The position numbers and the translations under genes are program-made. Source: Lentisphaerae bacterium GWF2_57_35 (GTDB taxonomy: Bacteria; Verrucomicrobiota; Kiritimatiellia; CAIQIC01; GWF2-57-35). From it: a DNA stretch of 64,000 nucleotides. This document shows, piece after piece, positions 25,733 to 37,200 of this stretch (its first letter is position 1; each line of letters begins with the position of its first letter). The stretch covers positions 1 to 64,000 of the forward strand of contig MHBK01000036.1 in NCBI GenBank assembly GCA_001804865.1, given 5' to 3'. The notes under the pieces are model-generated. The model was given only the letters and a program-made list of their open reading frames with translations. It was not told the origin of the DNA and did not search any database.

Positions 25733-26647
25733 ATGACCTGTAGTCGTTTTCCGCTGTGTGCTGCACTCGCTGTGCTTGCGACCTACTCTTGCTTAACTCA
25801 CAACGCCCGGGCGCAAGCCACTCGCACATGGATTTCGGGCGTGGGCGATGACGCCAATCCTTGCAGCCGAACGGCCCCCTGCAAGACGTTTGCGGGGGCC
25901 ATTAGCAAAACGGTCGCCCATGGGGAAATCAATGTCATGGATCCAGGCGGTTTTGGAGGCGTCACCATCACCAAATCCATCACCTTCGATGGACAGGGAA
26001 CCATGGCGTCCATTCTGGTGACGGGTAGTCCGTGCATAACGATCAACGCCGGCGATACGGACGTGGTCACGCTCAGGAATCTTTCCATCAATGGCTTGCA
26101 AGACCATACGACGCCGGCAACTTATGGAATCCGCATCCTCAGGGCGGGTGTTGTCCGGATCGAAAACTGCGTCATCTTTGGCGGCACAACCAACGGGATT
26201 AATTTCCAATCCACATCGCCCAACGCGGCGCTGTATGTGCAAAAGTGCCATATATATGGGTTCGATGGAGCGGGGATCTTCATCCATTCTTTAGCGGACG
26301 CCAAAGTCGTGGTGACGGATTCGGAAATCGAGCAATGCGCCATCGGAATCCAGGCCCATGCAGGTTCAAACACCATGATCAGAACGAGCCTGATTACCCA
26401 GAACAACGGCGCGGGCGTCGACGTTGGGGCAGGTGCGAGTGTAACGCTGGAAGGCGCACAGGTCAGTCAAAACGGGACGGGCATTGCCTCGGCAGGCGAC
26501 GTTACGTTGTCGGACTCAACCGTGACAGGCCAAACGGGAGCCGGACTGTCGACCTCCGCAGGCGGATCCATTCTGACTTATCACAACAACAAGATCTTCG
26601 GGAACCACCCGGATGGCAACCCTACCGGATCCATGCCGCTGAGATAA
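25733..26647 (+). CDS. Secreted right-handed parallel beta-helix protein
   Basis: A 304-residue exported protein. A signal peptide (cleavage after THNARAQA) is followed by TRTWISGVGDDANPCSRTAPCKTFAGAI, split by two Cys that may pair, then repeating coils with hydrophobic ladders (for example ITKSITFDGQG, VVRIENCVIFGG, AKVVVTDSEIEQC, ASVTLEGAQVSQNGTG). No catalytic residues of a pectinase can be recognised. The ATG at 25733 is used since AAGGGAC lies five bases upstream. It is one of two genes between direct repeats A and B. Confidence 0.82.
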   Translation: MTCSRFPLCAALAVLATYSCLTHNARAQATRTWISGVGDDANPCSRTAPCKTFAGAISKTVAHGEINVMDPGGFGGVTITKSITFDGQGTMASILVTGSPCITINAGDTDVVTLRNLSINGLQDHTTPATYGIRILRAGVVRIENCVIFGGTTNGINFQSTSPNAALYVQKCHIYGFDGAGIFIHSLADAKVVVTDSEIEQCAIGIQAHAGSNTMIRTSLITQNNGAGVDVGAGASVTLEGAQVSQNGTGIASAGDVTLSDSTVTGQTGAGLSTSAGGSILTYHNNKIFGNHPDGNPTGSMPLR

Positions 26648-26691
26648 AAGAGCGCAGCATCGTGCAAAAATCCTCCCTACAAACATTCAGC

Positions 26692-28014
26692 ATGGGGTTG
26701 CGGCTTGGCTGGGCCTCGCTTCTTGTTGCGTGCCTCTCGGCACGGGCGACAACCACGGTACAACCCCTGTACTCGGGAACGATGCCCCTCTCGGAATTGG
26801 CGACAGCCCCGGATGGAAAATTCTACGGAACGACCCGGCATGGCGGCTCCAACGACCTGGGGACCGTGTTTAGCCTGACCACCTCGGGAGTGTTTACCAC
26901 GATATACGCTTTTTCGGGCGGCGCCGACGGCGCACACCCCTGCGCGGCCTTGGCGCTTGGCGCCAACGGGCACTTGTACGGAACCGCTCCATATGGCGGA
27001 GCACAGAACGCCGGAAGTGTTTTTGAAGTGACCACGGCAGGAAGTTTTACCTTGCTCCACCTGTTTGCCGGCGGCTCGGATGGCGCTGAACCGACGGCGA
27101 CATTAGCCGTCGGCTCGGATGGCCTTCTTTACGGGGTCGCCAGCCGCGGGGGAGCTTTTGGCTGCGGGACGATATTCCGAATCAATGCCGGGGGAATTTT
27201 CACCAACCTTCACGATTTTACGGGAATCGATGGCGACCATCCGGCGGCGGCGCTGACGCCGTTGGGCGGCGCGTTGTATGGAACCACGCAATACGGCGGA
27301 GCCGGCAACTGCGGAACCGTCTTCAAGATATCCACGAACGGAGTGTACTCGTTGCTCTTCAGCTTCAACGGCCTGAATGGCGCCATTCCACGGGCGGCTT
27401 TGGCGCGAAGCTCCAATGGCGTGTTCTACGGCACGACGGCCTATGGCGGCGAAGGAGGGTTCGGGTCCATCTTCAGGATCACGTCCGCCGGATCGTTCGA
27501 ATCGCTCTATAGCTTCATCGGAGAAAACCTCGGGTCCAATCCATCCGGGGGGTTGCTGCTGGAAGGGAATCGCTATGTTCAAGGCAGCACGGCTTTGGGA
27601 GGCGCTCATGGCTTTGGTTCCATTTTCTGGATGACGGTTTCGGGCGGTATTGATTCGTTCTATAGTTTCAACGGCGATGAGACCGGCGCGAATCCCGCGA
27701 CAGCCCTGGCGCAAGGGAGCGACGGAAATTTGTATGGCACATCCGGCTCAGGAGGAACCGGCGGCGGCGGAACCTTTTTCAAGCTCACCATGCCTCCCTA
27801 CTTTGACGCTATCCAAATTTTAAGCGGCCAGCAGGTGCGTTACAGCGGCGCGGGCGGCACGCCCAACGGCCAATACATCCTCCTGACCACAACAAACCTC
27901 ATGGCGCCCATAACCAACTGGGTTGCCGCGGGCGCCCTCCCCTTCGATTCCACCGGCCGGTTCAGCTTCACCAATACGACGCCAAAAACCATTAATCTGA
28001 TGCGTCTTCCTTGA
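26692..28014 (+). CDS. Secreted TIGR03803-type repeat protein
   Basis: A 440-residue exported protein with signal peptide MGLRLGWASLLVACLSARA. It has about nine repeats of roughly 40 residues of the form LYGTT..GG...GTVFK....G....LYSF.G.DG..P.A.L, as in DGKFYGTTRHGG and GALYGTTQYGG. This is the TIGR03803 repeat, thought to form a beta-propeller. The C-terminal 75 residues are a separate, anchor-like beta domain. A GTG at 26662 would also give a signal peptide; neither start has a strong ribosome site. The function is unknown. Confidence 0.82.
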   Translation: MGLRLGWASLLVACLSARATTTVQPLYSGTMPLSELATAPDGKFYGTTRHGGSNDLGTVFSLTTSGVFTTIYAFSGGADGAHPCAALALGANGHLYGTAPYGGAQNAGSVFEVTTAGSFTLLHLFAGGSDGAEPTATLAVGSDGLLYGVASRGGAFGCGTIFRINAGGIFTNLHDFTGIDGDHPAAALTPLGGALYGTTQYGGAGNCGTVFKISTNGVYSLLFSFNGLNGAIPRAALARSSNGVFYGTTAYGGEGGFGSIFRITSAGSFESLYSFIGENLGSNPSGGLLLEGNRYVQGSTALGGAHGFGSIFWMTVSGGIDSFYSFNGDETGANPATALAQGSDGNLYGTSGSGGTGGGGTFFKLTMPPYFDAIQILSGQQVRYSGAGGTPNGQYILLTTTNLMAPITNWVAAGALPFDSTGRFSFTNTTPKTINLMRLP

Positions 28015-28165
28015 GTTCCAACACCACCCACATCTTGTCACGGAATGCGCTCTCTTCTTGCCACTTCAGTCTCTTTGCCGCAATTTATGGATGCTCTGTT
28101 GACGATGCCTTGGCTGCCTCTTATAAACCCATGCCTTCTCTTTTTCCGTTTCGGACATCCATTTG

Positions 28166-28236
28166 GAGACAGGGCCACCTGGCCCCGCTGCCGGGACGAG
28201 GTCGTCCCGGCTCCATTTCGCAAGCCCAATCCTATG
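28166..28236 (+). repeat. Direct repeat B with two hairpins
   Basis: Second copy of the 25436-25507 element, same orientation, between the convergent ends of the repeat-protein gene and the giant gene. Its stems read GGGCCA/TGGCCC and GCCGGGACGA/TCGTCCCGGC, and the tail TCCATTTCGCAAGCCC is identical. Placed here it could also end transcription from either side. The rest of 28015-28243 shows nothing. Confidence 0.85.
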
Positions 28237-28243
28237 GAACATA

Positions 28244-31200
28244 TTAGGGCCCCCCGTAGGCGCCCATATCGTTTCGCGTGCCATCCGTATCGTTGTAGAT
28301 CGGATCTGGATTTCCGGCATTGATGCACGGCGAGCCAGGCATCAGCATGTAATTCTCCTGGAGAGGATTCACGAACTGGGGATTCAATGCGATGTTCCCC
28401 GAGCCGACGATGGTGTTGTAGTAGCCGTACGCGGATTGGTACGAGTCGCAGTAATCGACCCGCGACGTCGCGCCGATCTCCGTAAAGATGGCGTACTGAT
28501 TGGAGCAGCAGATCGTATTCATGATGCGCACGGGCGTCGAATTGCTCACGTAGATCGCCGCGCCTGGCGTAAAACCCGCTATGGGCGTATAGGCGATGAC
28601 ATTGTTCACGATCCGCACCGCGTTCGTCGAACCGCGATGACCGACCTTGATGGCGCCGCCCCGGAAAAAGTCCGTGCCGCTGCGTTCAAGGATGTTGTGA
28701 TCGATCACCGCGTCGATATGACCGGCGGTTCCCGCCAGATCGATGGCGCCGCTGTAATCGGACGTATTGTTGTCGAAGAAATTACGGCTGATCCGGATGC
28801 GCCGGGTCAAACCGTAACCCAACCGGAGACCGCCGCCCGAATTCCAGGCCGTACAAGAATCGAATTCGTTATCCACCACGTCGATGTCGCAATTGAGGAC
28901 ATAGGCGCCCCCGCCCATTTGTCCGCCATAGCATCCCACCACGAGATTTCGTTCAATGCGCAACCCCGAGAGTTCGCAGTACAACGCGCCGCCATTGGCG
29001 TAATCGTACTGCCTCAGGTTTTCCACGCGGTTGCTCTGAATGAGCACATTGGTTGAATACCCCACATACAGGCCCTTCATCCCGTTTCGAATGTAGAGTT
29101 CCCTGATCGTGATTCCCTGCGACCGGTTGATCGAGATCTTGTACGCCGACGCATGCTCCAACACCGTTGCGTCACCGGCCCCTTGAACGGTCAGGTTGGT
29201 CCGCCACGCGATATTCACGCTCTCGGCATACAATCCAGGCGCAACCCGGACGGTGGCCCGCTCCGGCGCCGCATTGACGCCCTCGGAAATGGTATTGAAC
29301 GGAGCCAACCAAGAGCCGTCTTCCGTGCTGACGTTGGAAGCGTTGACGTGAACCTGCAATCCCGCATCCGCCTGCTCCGGATCCATCGCATGCCGATACT
29401 CCACAAGATTGCTGAAGCCGTCGCCATCGAGATCCCCGCTGGCATCGTCGGCCAGGGGATTCAAGCCATACTCGTCTTCCCAGCCATCCGGCATGCCGTC
29501 GTCATCGGTGTCGGGATCGTAAGGGTTGGTTCCCACGATGTACAGTTCATCGCCATCGCTCAATCCATCCGCGTCAACGTCGGCTATATAGGAGGCATAT
29601 TCGTAGGCGCCGATGTCATACCCGGCCACGCCATCGGCATCGCCATCCAACGGTCGATGGAAACCCGTCAGATCCCAGATCGACGCCCAGGCGGCGTCGG
29701 CCGTATCGATGCAAGGCGAGCCCTCGGCCAGACGGAAATCGCCCGCGGCGAAATTTGCCAACATCGGATCGTCCACGATATTGGCGGCTCCGCCGGGATC
29801 GGGATTTACGCAGCAGTTGTAGAAATAAACCCCACCCCATCGCGAAAAGACGTTGAAGGACTCGTTGGCGAAGTTGAAATACACAATGTTGTTCCGGCTG
29901 GTGAAGCTCTCGTCGGCATAAACGCCGCCGCCCTCTTCCGCTGCCGTATTTCCTACGATCGTGCAGTTCAGAACCGAGCCCCCGCTTAACTCATTATTGC
30001 AAATGCCCCCCCCCGAACCCGCCAGATTGCTCGCGACAAGGCAGTTGACCATCTTTCCGCCGTCCATATAGACGCCCCCGCCCTGCATGTACTCGGTCTT
30101 GTTGCCGACAATACGGCATCCATACACCTCACTCCGCTTGCCGCAGACGATGCCGCCGCCGTGCCCATTGGCATCGTTGTCCGAGATCGTCGAGCTCGCA
30201 ACCATGCCGCCGACAGCCATGAAGACGCCGCCGGCGCCGTTCGACGCGGAGTTTCCGATGACGGTGCTGCCCATGATCCAGCCATTGCCAGAGATATAAG
30301 CTCCGCCGCCCATCCCCGTCTCTCCCCATTCGCATCCGACCCGGTTGTGCGCAAGATGGCAATCAATAAGCCAGCTGTAACCTCTTACGTAAACTCCACC
30401 GCCCCGATCGACAGCCGCGTTGCTCACGATCGAGCAGCGAGTCATTTGCACTTGAATGTCTATGAAGGCGCCGCCGCCGAAAGAACCGGCCTGATTGTCT
30501 TTCAACACGCAGTCAACCAGACTGGCGCGATTAAACACATAGGCGCCGGCCCCCATCATATCGTCTTCCCAAGGACTCCAGATTTTGGTGCGTCCACCCG
30601 ATAAAGTAAACCCAACCAGCGTCGCGTTCGTATCCATATAGAGGCAACGGACGGCCGCATCGCCGCTCGGCCCCTGGCCCGCGATCGTAGTCGCGCCGGC
30701 GCCGTTCACGCTCTCCACGCGAATCGCCTTGGTAATGGCCACGCGATTCGTCAAGGGATGCCACCAAGCGGACACGCCGCCGCTGGCATAGACGCCATTC
30801 GTTACCAGGACCGTATCCCCATCCCGTGCGACGTCGACCGCCGCCTGAATGGTGCGCGCAGCCTGATTCCAGTTGGTGTAGGGAGGGATATTTTCGCCTG
30901 TCAACGATACGTAATGCGTCGGAGTGATCCCTGCCGGCTCATACGGCCGCGTCAGCGTCACCCAGTCGCCGGCGGCGCATCCATAAACGTCGGTTCCACT
31001 GACCTGAATGGCATTCGCGCCGTAGGCCAGGGAAATCCCGCTCACGTTCCAAACCGGGGCGGCGGGGAAGGAGCCGCCGACTTGCGTCAGCGCATTGGTC
31101 CACCACATCGTGCCCACCACGGCAGGCGTATTGGTTCCGCCGATTTCTGCGCACTCAAGATCCCAGGCGACCTCCGCATCCTGATTGGTGATATCCACGA

Positions 31201-34200
31201 CCGGGGTCGCCAGATAATTCACGATCGTCAACTTGGTTGTTTGAACCGAGTATGTCCACAGATCGTTGCTGACGCACCGGTACAGGAACGTATTGGTCGC
31301 ACCCTCGATGGAAATCTGCAGAGGCAGCGCGCTTTCGATCCAGGCGGTCCCGCTCGCCGTTTGTGCGATGCCGTTGGTCAGCCACGCCCGAGCGACCCAC
31401 ATCTGCCCCGGCTTGGAGCCGGCGATGTCGATCGAGGTCCCATTGATCATGGAGATCGACACATTCCCGCCGGCCGGCACGGCGGCTGGCGACGTAATGA
31501 CCGGAGCGGGAACAGCCGCCGATTCTTTCGGCGTTTCGAAGCACCCCAGATCGACCACGGCGCCCATAATGCGAGGTTTGCCGTCGAGATCGGAATCGCC
31601 GAAGGCATAGGCATTGTTGCCTGCATTGACGCAGGGAGAGCCGGTTTGCAGCCGATAGTTGCTTCCAACCGCATTTACAAAGAGAGGATTGGCCGTTGTA
31701 TTGCCGTCGCCGCCCGGATTCGGCGTCGTGCAGCAATACGTGTAGCTCATCCCCGAACCGCTGTTATAGAAGTTCTGATCGTAGATGGCGGCATTTCCGT
31801 AGACGATGCTGTTCTGGAGCGTGCCGGCGGACGCACAATACACGCCGCCTGCCCGACCACCCATACCCGGCGAAGACGCCATGGCCCGATTGCCGGCGAT
31901 CGTACAGTTCACGATGGCGCCGCCATTCGTAATAAACATCCCGCCGCCTATGCCAGTAGCCGAGTACAGATAATTGCTAATGATCCCGCAATTTTTCAGT
32001 GTACTGTTATTGCAATAGACGCCTCCGCCATGCGAGCCGGCATTATTCCCATCGATCCAGCAATTGAGCAATACAACGCCTGTATCGCAGAACAAGCCGC
32101 CGCCCTGACGCGCGTTGCAGCCCGTGATCCGGCTATTGGCGATGGTCACCGAGCCGCTGGCCTGAATGCCGCCGCCGCTGACATCCGCGTAGTTTCCGCT
32201 CACCGTACAGTCGATCAGGCTGCCCGAACCGACGGCATAAACGCCGCCGCCGCGACATCCGCTGGCCACGGGGCTATTCCGCGCCACGGTGCAATTGCGC
32301 AACGTGCCGCCTTTGAAAAGAGACGCTCCGCTGCCTAGCAAGTGGCCTTTGTTCTGGACCATCCAGCAATTTGAAACGATGCCTCCGCCGTCCAGCAATA
32401 CGCCGCCGCCTGAACGCTCCAGATTTTCATGGCCCGCAGCGCGGGTATACCCGTTGGAGAGGGAGAACCCGATCAGTTGGGCGCCGTTGGTCAGGTAGGC
32501 GCATCGAACCGCACGGTCGCCGCTGGAGGTGGTTACGGGATCGCGAGCGCCGGCAATGCAGGCGTGTTCGGGACCGTTCACGCTGCGCACGACGATGGCC
32601 TTCCCGATCGTCACCCGGTTGCTCAGGAGGGTTCCCGGTCGCACCGAGCCGCCGTTGCTGTAAATGCCGTCGGCCACCAGCACCGTATCGCCGATTTGCG
32701 CGACATCAACGGCGGATTGTATCCGGCGGGCTGCCGTGGCCCAGTTGGTATACGGCGGAATGTTGGCGCCCGCCGGCGAGACGTAATGCAGCGGCGATGC
32801 GGCCGCCGGCTCAATATAGGTCCGGGTCATGGTGACCGTATCCGTCGAGACCACGCCGTAGGTATTCGATCCATATACGGCGATCACGTTGGCGCCCTCT
32901 TCCAACCGAATGTCATGGATAGCCCAATGGCCCGACGCCGGGAAGGGCTCCCCTTCGCCGGTTCGGCGGTTCTGCCACCACATGTGCCCGACCACCCAGG
33001 GATTGTTCGTTCCGCCCAGGCTCACGGCATAGGAAGCCACGTTGGCGTTCGCGTTCGTGATATCGACCACGGGCGGCACGGAGTAGTTCACGACCCACAG
33101 CGTGGTCGTTTGCGCCGATCCGGTCTTCTGGTCGCTGCTCAGGCACGTGTAGGCCACCTTGTTGGAGTAACCGGCCGCCGTAGCCGTCAGCGAAATATTG
33201 GTCTCCGTCCAGTCGGCGCTCATGAACAACTGCTGGATGCCATTGGTCTTGCCCGCCCGTGCGGCATAGAGTCCCAGATGTTTCGAACCGCTGACCGAGA
33301 CCCGCGCCAGATTGGTGACCGCCCAGCGGACGGAAGCGCCCGAGGCCGCCGCCGTCGGCTCCGAAAGAGTCGGAGCGGCCAAATCGGCTGCACTGGCGGC
33401 GAACTCAAAGCAGCCGATATCCACGAACGGCCCCATTATTCGCTGCTTTCCGTCCAGATCGACCGGATCGGAAATAAACGACGAGTTGCCCGCATCGATA
33501 CAAACGGAACTCGACAAGAGACGATGATCTCCCGCCGCGGCGTTCACGAAGCCGGGATCGGCAACCATCATAGCCGTGCCGCCTGGATTGGGCATGGTAC
33601 AGCAATGGGAATAGATGCTGCCGCTTTCGTCGGGCGCGCAATTTGCGCTCGTGGCCGCACTGTTCAAGTAGATGATGCTGTTGCGAACGCTCGCTCCCGA
33701 CCGGGCGTCGATGCCGCCGTCGGATTGAGCCTGGTTGCCGGACAAGGTGCAGTTAAGAATCAGGCCGCCGTAATTGCATTGCGCCCCGCCGCCGGTTCCC
33801 GGCGTAGAGTTCCCTTTAACGAGGCAGTTTTTCGTCAAACCGCCGTCATGACAGTAAACGCCTCCGCCCGCTCGATCGGCTGTATTGTTCGTGATCCACG
33901 AGTTTACAACGACTCCGCCATTCATGCAGGCGACCCCGCCGCCCTTCCCAGCGGTGTTCCCCGCGATCGTGCAATTGGACAACGTACCGCCGCCATCCAG
34001 ATACGCGCCTCCGCCGCTTACCTCGTAGGCCCAGTCGGCATCCGTGGAGCGGGCACGGCCGCCTTCGAGCCGGAATCCGATCAATTGAGCGCCGTTGGTT
34101 AAATAGGCGCAACGCATGTACTGGCCGTTGCCGCCGCGAATCACCGTGACCGCCGCACCGTTCACGCTGCGCATGGCAATGGGCTTGGAGAGCGCCACCC

Positions 34201-37200
34201 GGTTGAGGAGCGCATGCCCCGGAACCGCGGCGCCGCCCGCGTCATAAATTCCGTTTGTGACCAGCACCGTATCCCAACGAGTGGCCGATTCAACCGCGGC
34301 TTGAAGCGTCGTGGCAGCCATAAGCCAGTTCGTGTACGGAAAAACATTCCCACCGGAGCGCGAAACATAAAGGGTAACCGGCAACCGGCATTCGTACGCT
34401 CCCACATCCACGACGCCGTCCCGAATGCGAACCGCTCCGTCGAGATCCGGTCCGCCGGCTGCAAAAGCATTGTTGCCCGCATTGATGCAGGGCGAGGTCG
34501 GCAACAATTGATATGAGTCGGCGGCGGAATCCACCCACTGGGGATTCGAGGCAAAATTCCCGGCCCCTGCCGCCTGCGGAGCGGCGCAGCAGTTTTCCCA
34601 AGTCATGCCCGATCCGAAGTTCCAGTAATTCGAACTGCTCGAGGCTTGGTTGAACTGGACGATGGAGTTTCTCAGCGTACCGCCATTTATACAGACGGCG
34701 CCGCCGCCGGCCGCGGACGCCATATTCCGGCTTACGGTGCAATTTTCCAGCGTACCGCCGTCGAGGCAAAGCACGCCGCCGCCATAGCGGCCCGCCGTAT
34801 TGCCAATCAGCAGGCAGTTTCGGAGCCATCCGCCGGACAGAGCCGCGACCGCACCGCCATCCAGCACCGATGCGTTGCCCTTGACGATGCAATTCGACAC
34901 CACCCCACCCTCATCGAGCAGCACGGCCCCGCCCTGCTGATCCCGCTCGGAACCGGCATAGCACGTGCGGCCTTCGCTCAGCGTGAAACCAACCAGTTGA
35001 GCTCCATGAGTCAGGTAGGCGCACCGAACCGCCCCGCTGCCGTTCGGCCCTTGGCCGCGAATGACGGTAACCTGCGCGCCCTGCACGCTGCGCACGGCAA
35101 CGGCTTTGGCAATCATGACTCGGCTGGTCAGGAAATCGTCCGCTGCCGGCCAGCCTCCTTGATCGTATACGCCTTCCGCAACCAGCACGGAGTCTCCATC
35201 CTGTGCCGCGTCCACGGCCGACTGAAGCACCCGCGCGGCCGTCGTCCAGTTCGTGTAAGGCGCCACATTCCCGCCGGACAGGGAGACGTAGTGAATGGGC
35301 GTCGAACCCTGCGGCTCCAGCCAGGTGCTGTCGATCGTTACGCTGTCGCTGCTCACATCGCCCCAGCTATTCGAGCCGTATACCGTGATGACGTTTGCGC
35401 CTGGCGCCAATCGAATATCGGCAATGCTCCAAACGGCCGAGGCCGGGAAGACGCCGCCCTCTCCGGTCTGCTGATTCCGCCAGGACATCGTCCCCGCAAT
35501 TCCGTTATTGTTGGTCCCGCCTATTCCAATCAGACCCGCGGCCGCCTGCCCGTCGGTGTTCGTTATATTCACGACGCCGGGCAAAGAATAACTGACGATG
35601 CGCAGCGTAGTCCCGGAACTGGAGAAGGTCTGCAAATCGTTGCTGGCGCACCGATACGTCAACGTCGCGGTCACGCCCGATGCCGAAGCCGCGAGCGACA
35701 CGACGTCCGTCCAGGTTGTACCGGACAACAACTGGCTCAGCCCGTTCGTTTCCGCCGAGCGAACGGCATAGAATCCTCCGACTTTGGTTCCGGAAACGAT
35801 CATCGACGCTTGATTGGTCACACTCACCCATCCCATTCCTCCCGCCGGTAGAGACAGGGGCGACACGAGCGAGGGCGGCACAAGCGAAGCCAGAGTGCGG
35901 CCGAATTCGTAGCAGCCGATGTCCACCGCGCTTTCGGCTATGCGAATGTTTCCATCGAGATCGCTTGCTGTTTCGACGAGGCTGCTTTCCCCGGCATTGA
36001 TGCAGGGCGAGGAAGCCTGTAGCCGGCAGTTGGCCGGACGGTTCACGAACAATGGATTTGCCGCTAGACCGCGATAGCCAATGTAAGGAGTCGTGCAGCA
36101 ATGATCGAACGTAACGGTCATCACATCGTAGCAGTAGTTCGACGTGTTCAAGCTGGTTCCACTGGCCGTATTGTAGAGGATAATGCTGTTCTGAACCCGC
36201 GTGTTGGCTTTCGCAAAAAGCCCGCCTCCGCCCGACAGCCCGCCCGACAGATTATTCACCACGGTGCAGTTTCTCAAAACGCAGCCGGCATCGGAAAACA
36301 CGCCTCCTCCATCGTAGGCCGTATTCTGCGCAACGAGACAGTTTTCGACAACGCCCCCCTCAGTGTAGATGCCGCCGCCCTTTGAGCTCGAATAGTTGCC
36401 GACGACCGAACAATTCCGTATTGCATTCGCCCCCACGGCATATGCGCCGGCGCCTCCAGCTCCCGCCGAGCGGTTGCCTGAAAGCGAACAAGACTCCACC
36501 GTCGCGCCGTGACAGGCGTATACCGCTCCACCCGCTCCCGCTTGATTATTCGTGATCGTACAATTCCGGATCTCGCCGCCAAACCACGCGCAGACTCCGC
36601 CCCCGAAGAGGTTGGCGTTGTTCGCGACCAATACACAGTTCGACAAAAGACCGCCGCAATCGAGGAATACGCCGCCGGCATGGCGATCCCGTTCATATGG
36701 AAACGGGGCAACGCGCGTATAGCCATTGGAAATCGTAAATCCAATCAGTTGCGCTCCGGCGGCCAGATAGGCGCAACGCACGGCGGAGGCGCCGTCCGCT
36801 CCCGCACCCTCGATGGCGGTCACGGAGGGTCCGTTGACGCTGCGAACGGCAATCGCATGGGTAACGATCACCCGATTGAGAAGCTCATAACCCGGCTGGC
36901 GAGCGCCGCCGGAGTTATACGTTCCATTAGTCACCAGAACGGTGTCGCCCGATTGGGCGACGTTGACGGCATCCTGAATGTTTCGCGCCGCCGTTTGCCA
37001 ATTCGTGTAGGGCGCTATTCCGGTTCCACTCGGCGAAACATAATGAAGGGGAGATTGTCCGGCTGTTTCGTTGAGCGTACGGGTAATCGTAATCGTGTCG
37101 CTGGATATCCCGCCGCATGCATTCGTGCCCTGCACCGTAATTTCGTTGGGGCCTTCCGCCAGGCGGATGTTTTCGATCGACCAAAGGGCGCACGCCGGGA

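Noticed and set aside
30758..34102. Two large plus-strand frames (526 and 557 codons)
   Set aside because: They are reverse readings of the repeated modules of the giant gene and show the same repeated shadow composition (RIGA, AHP, VDAAA), not a protein family.
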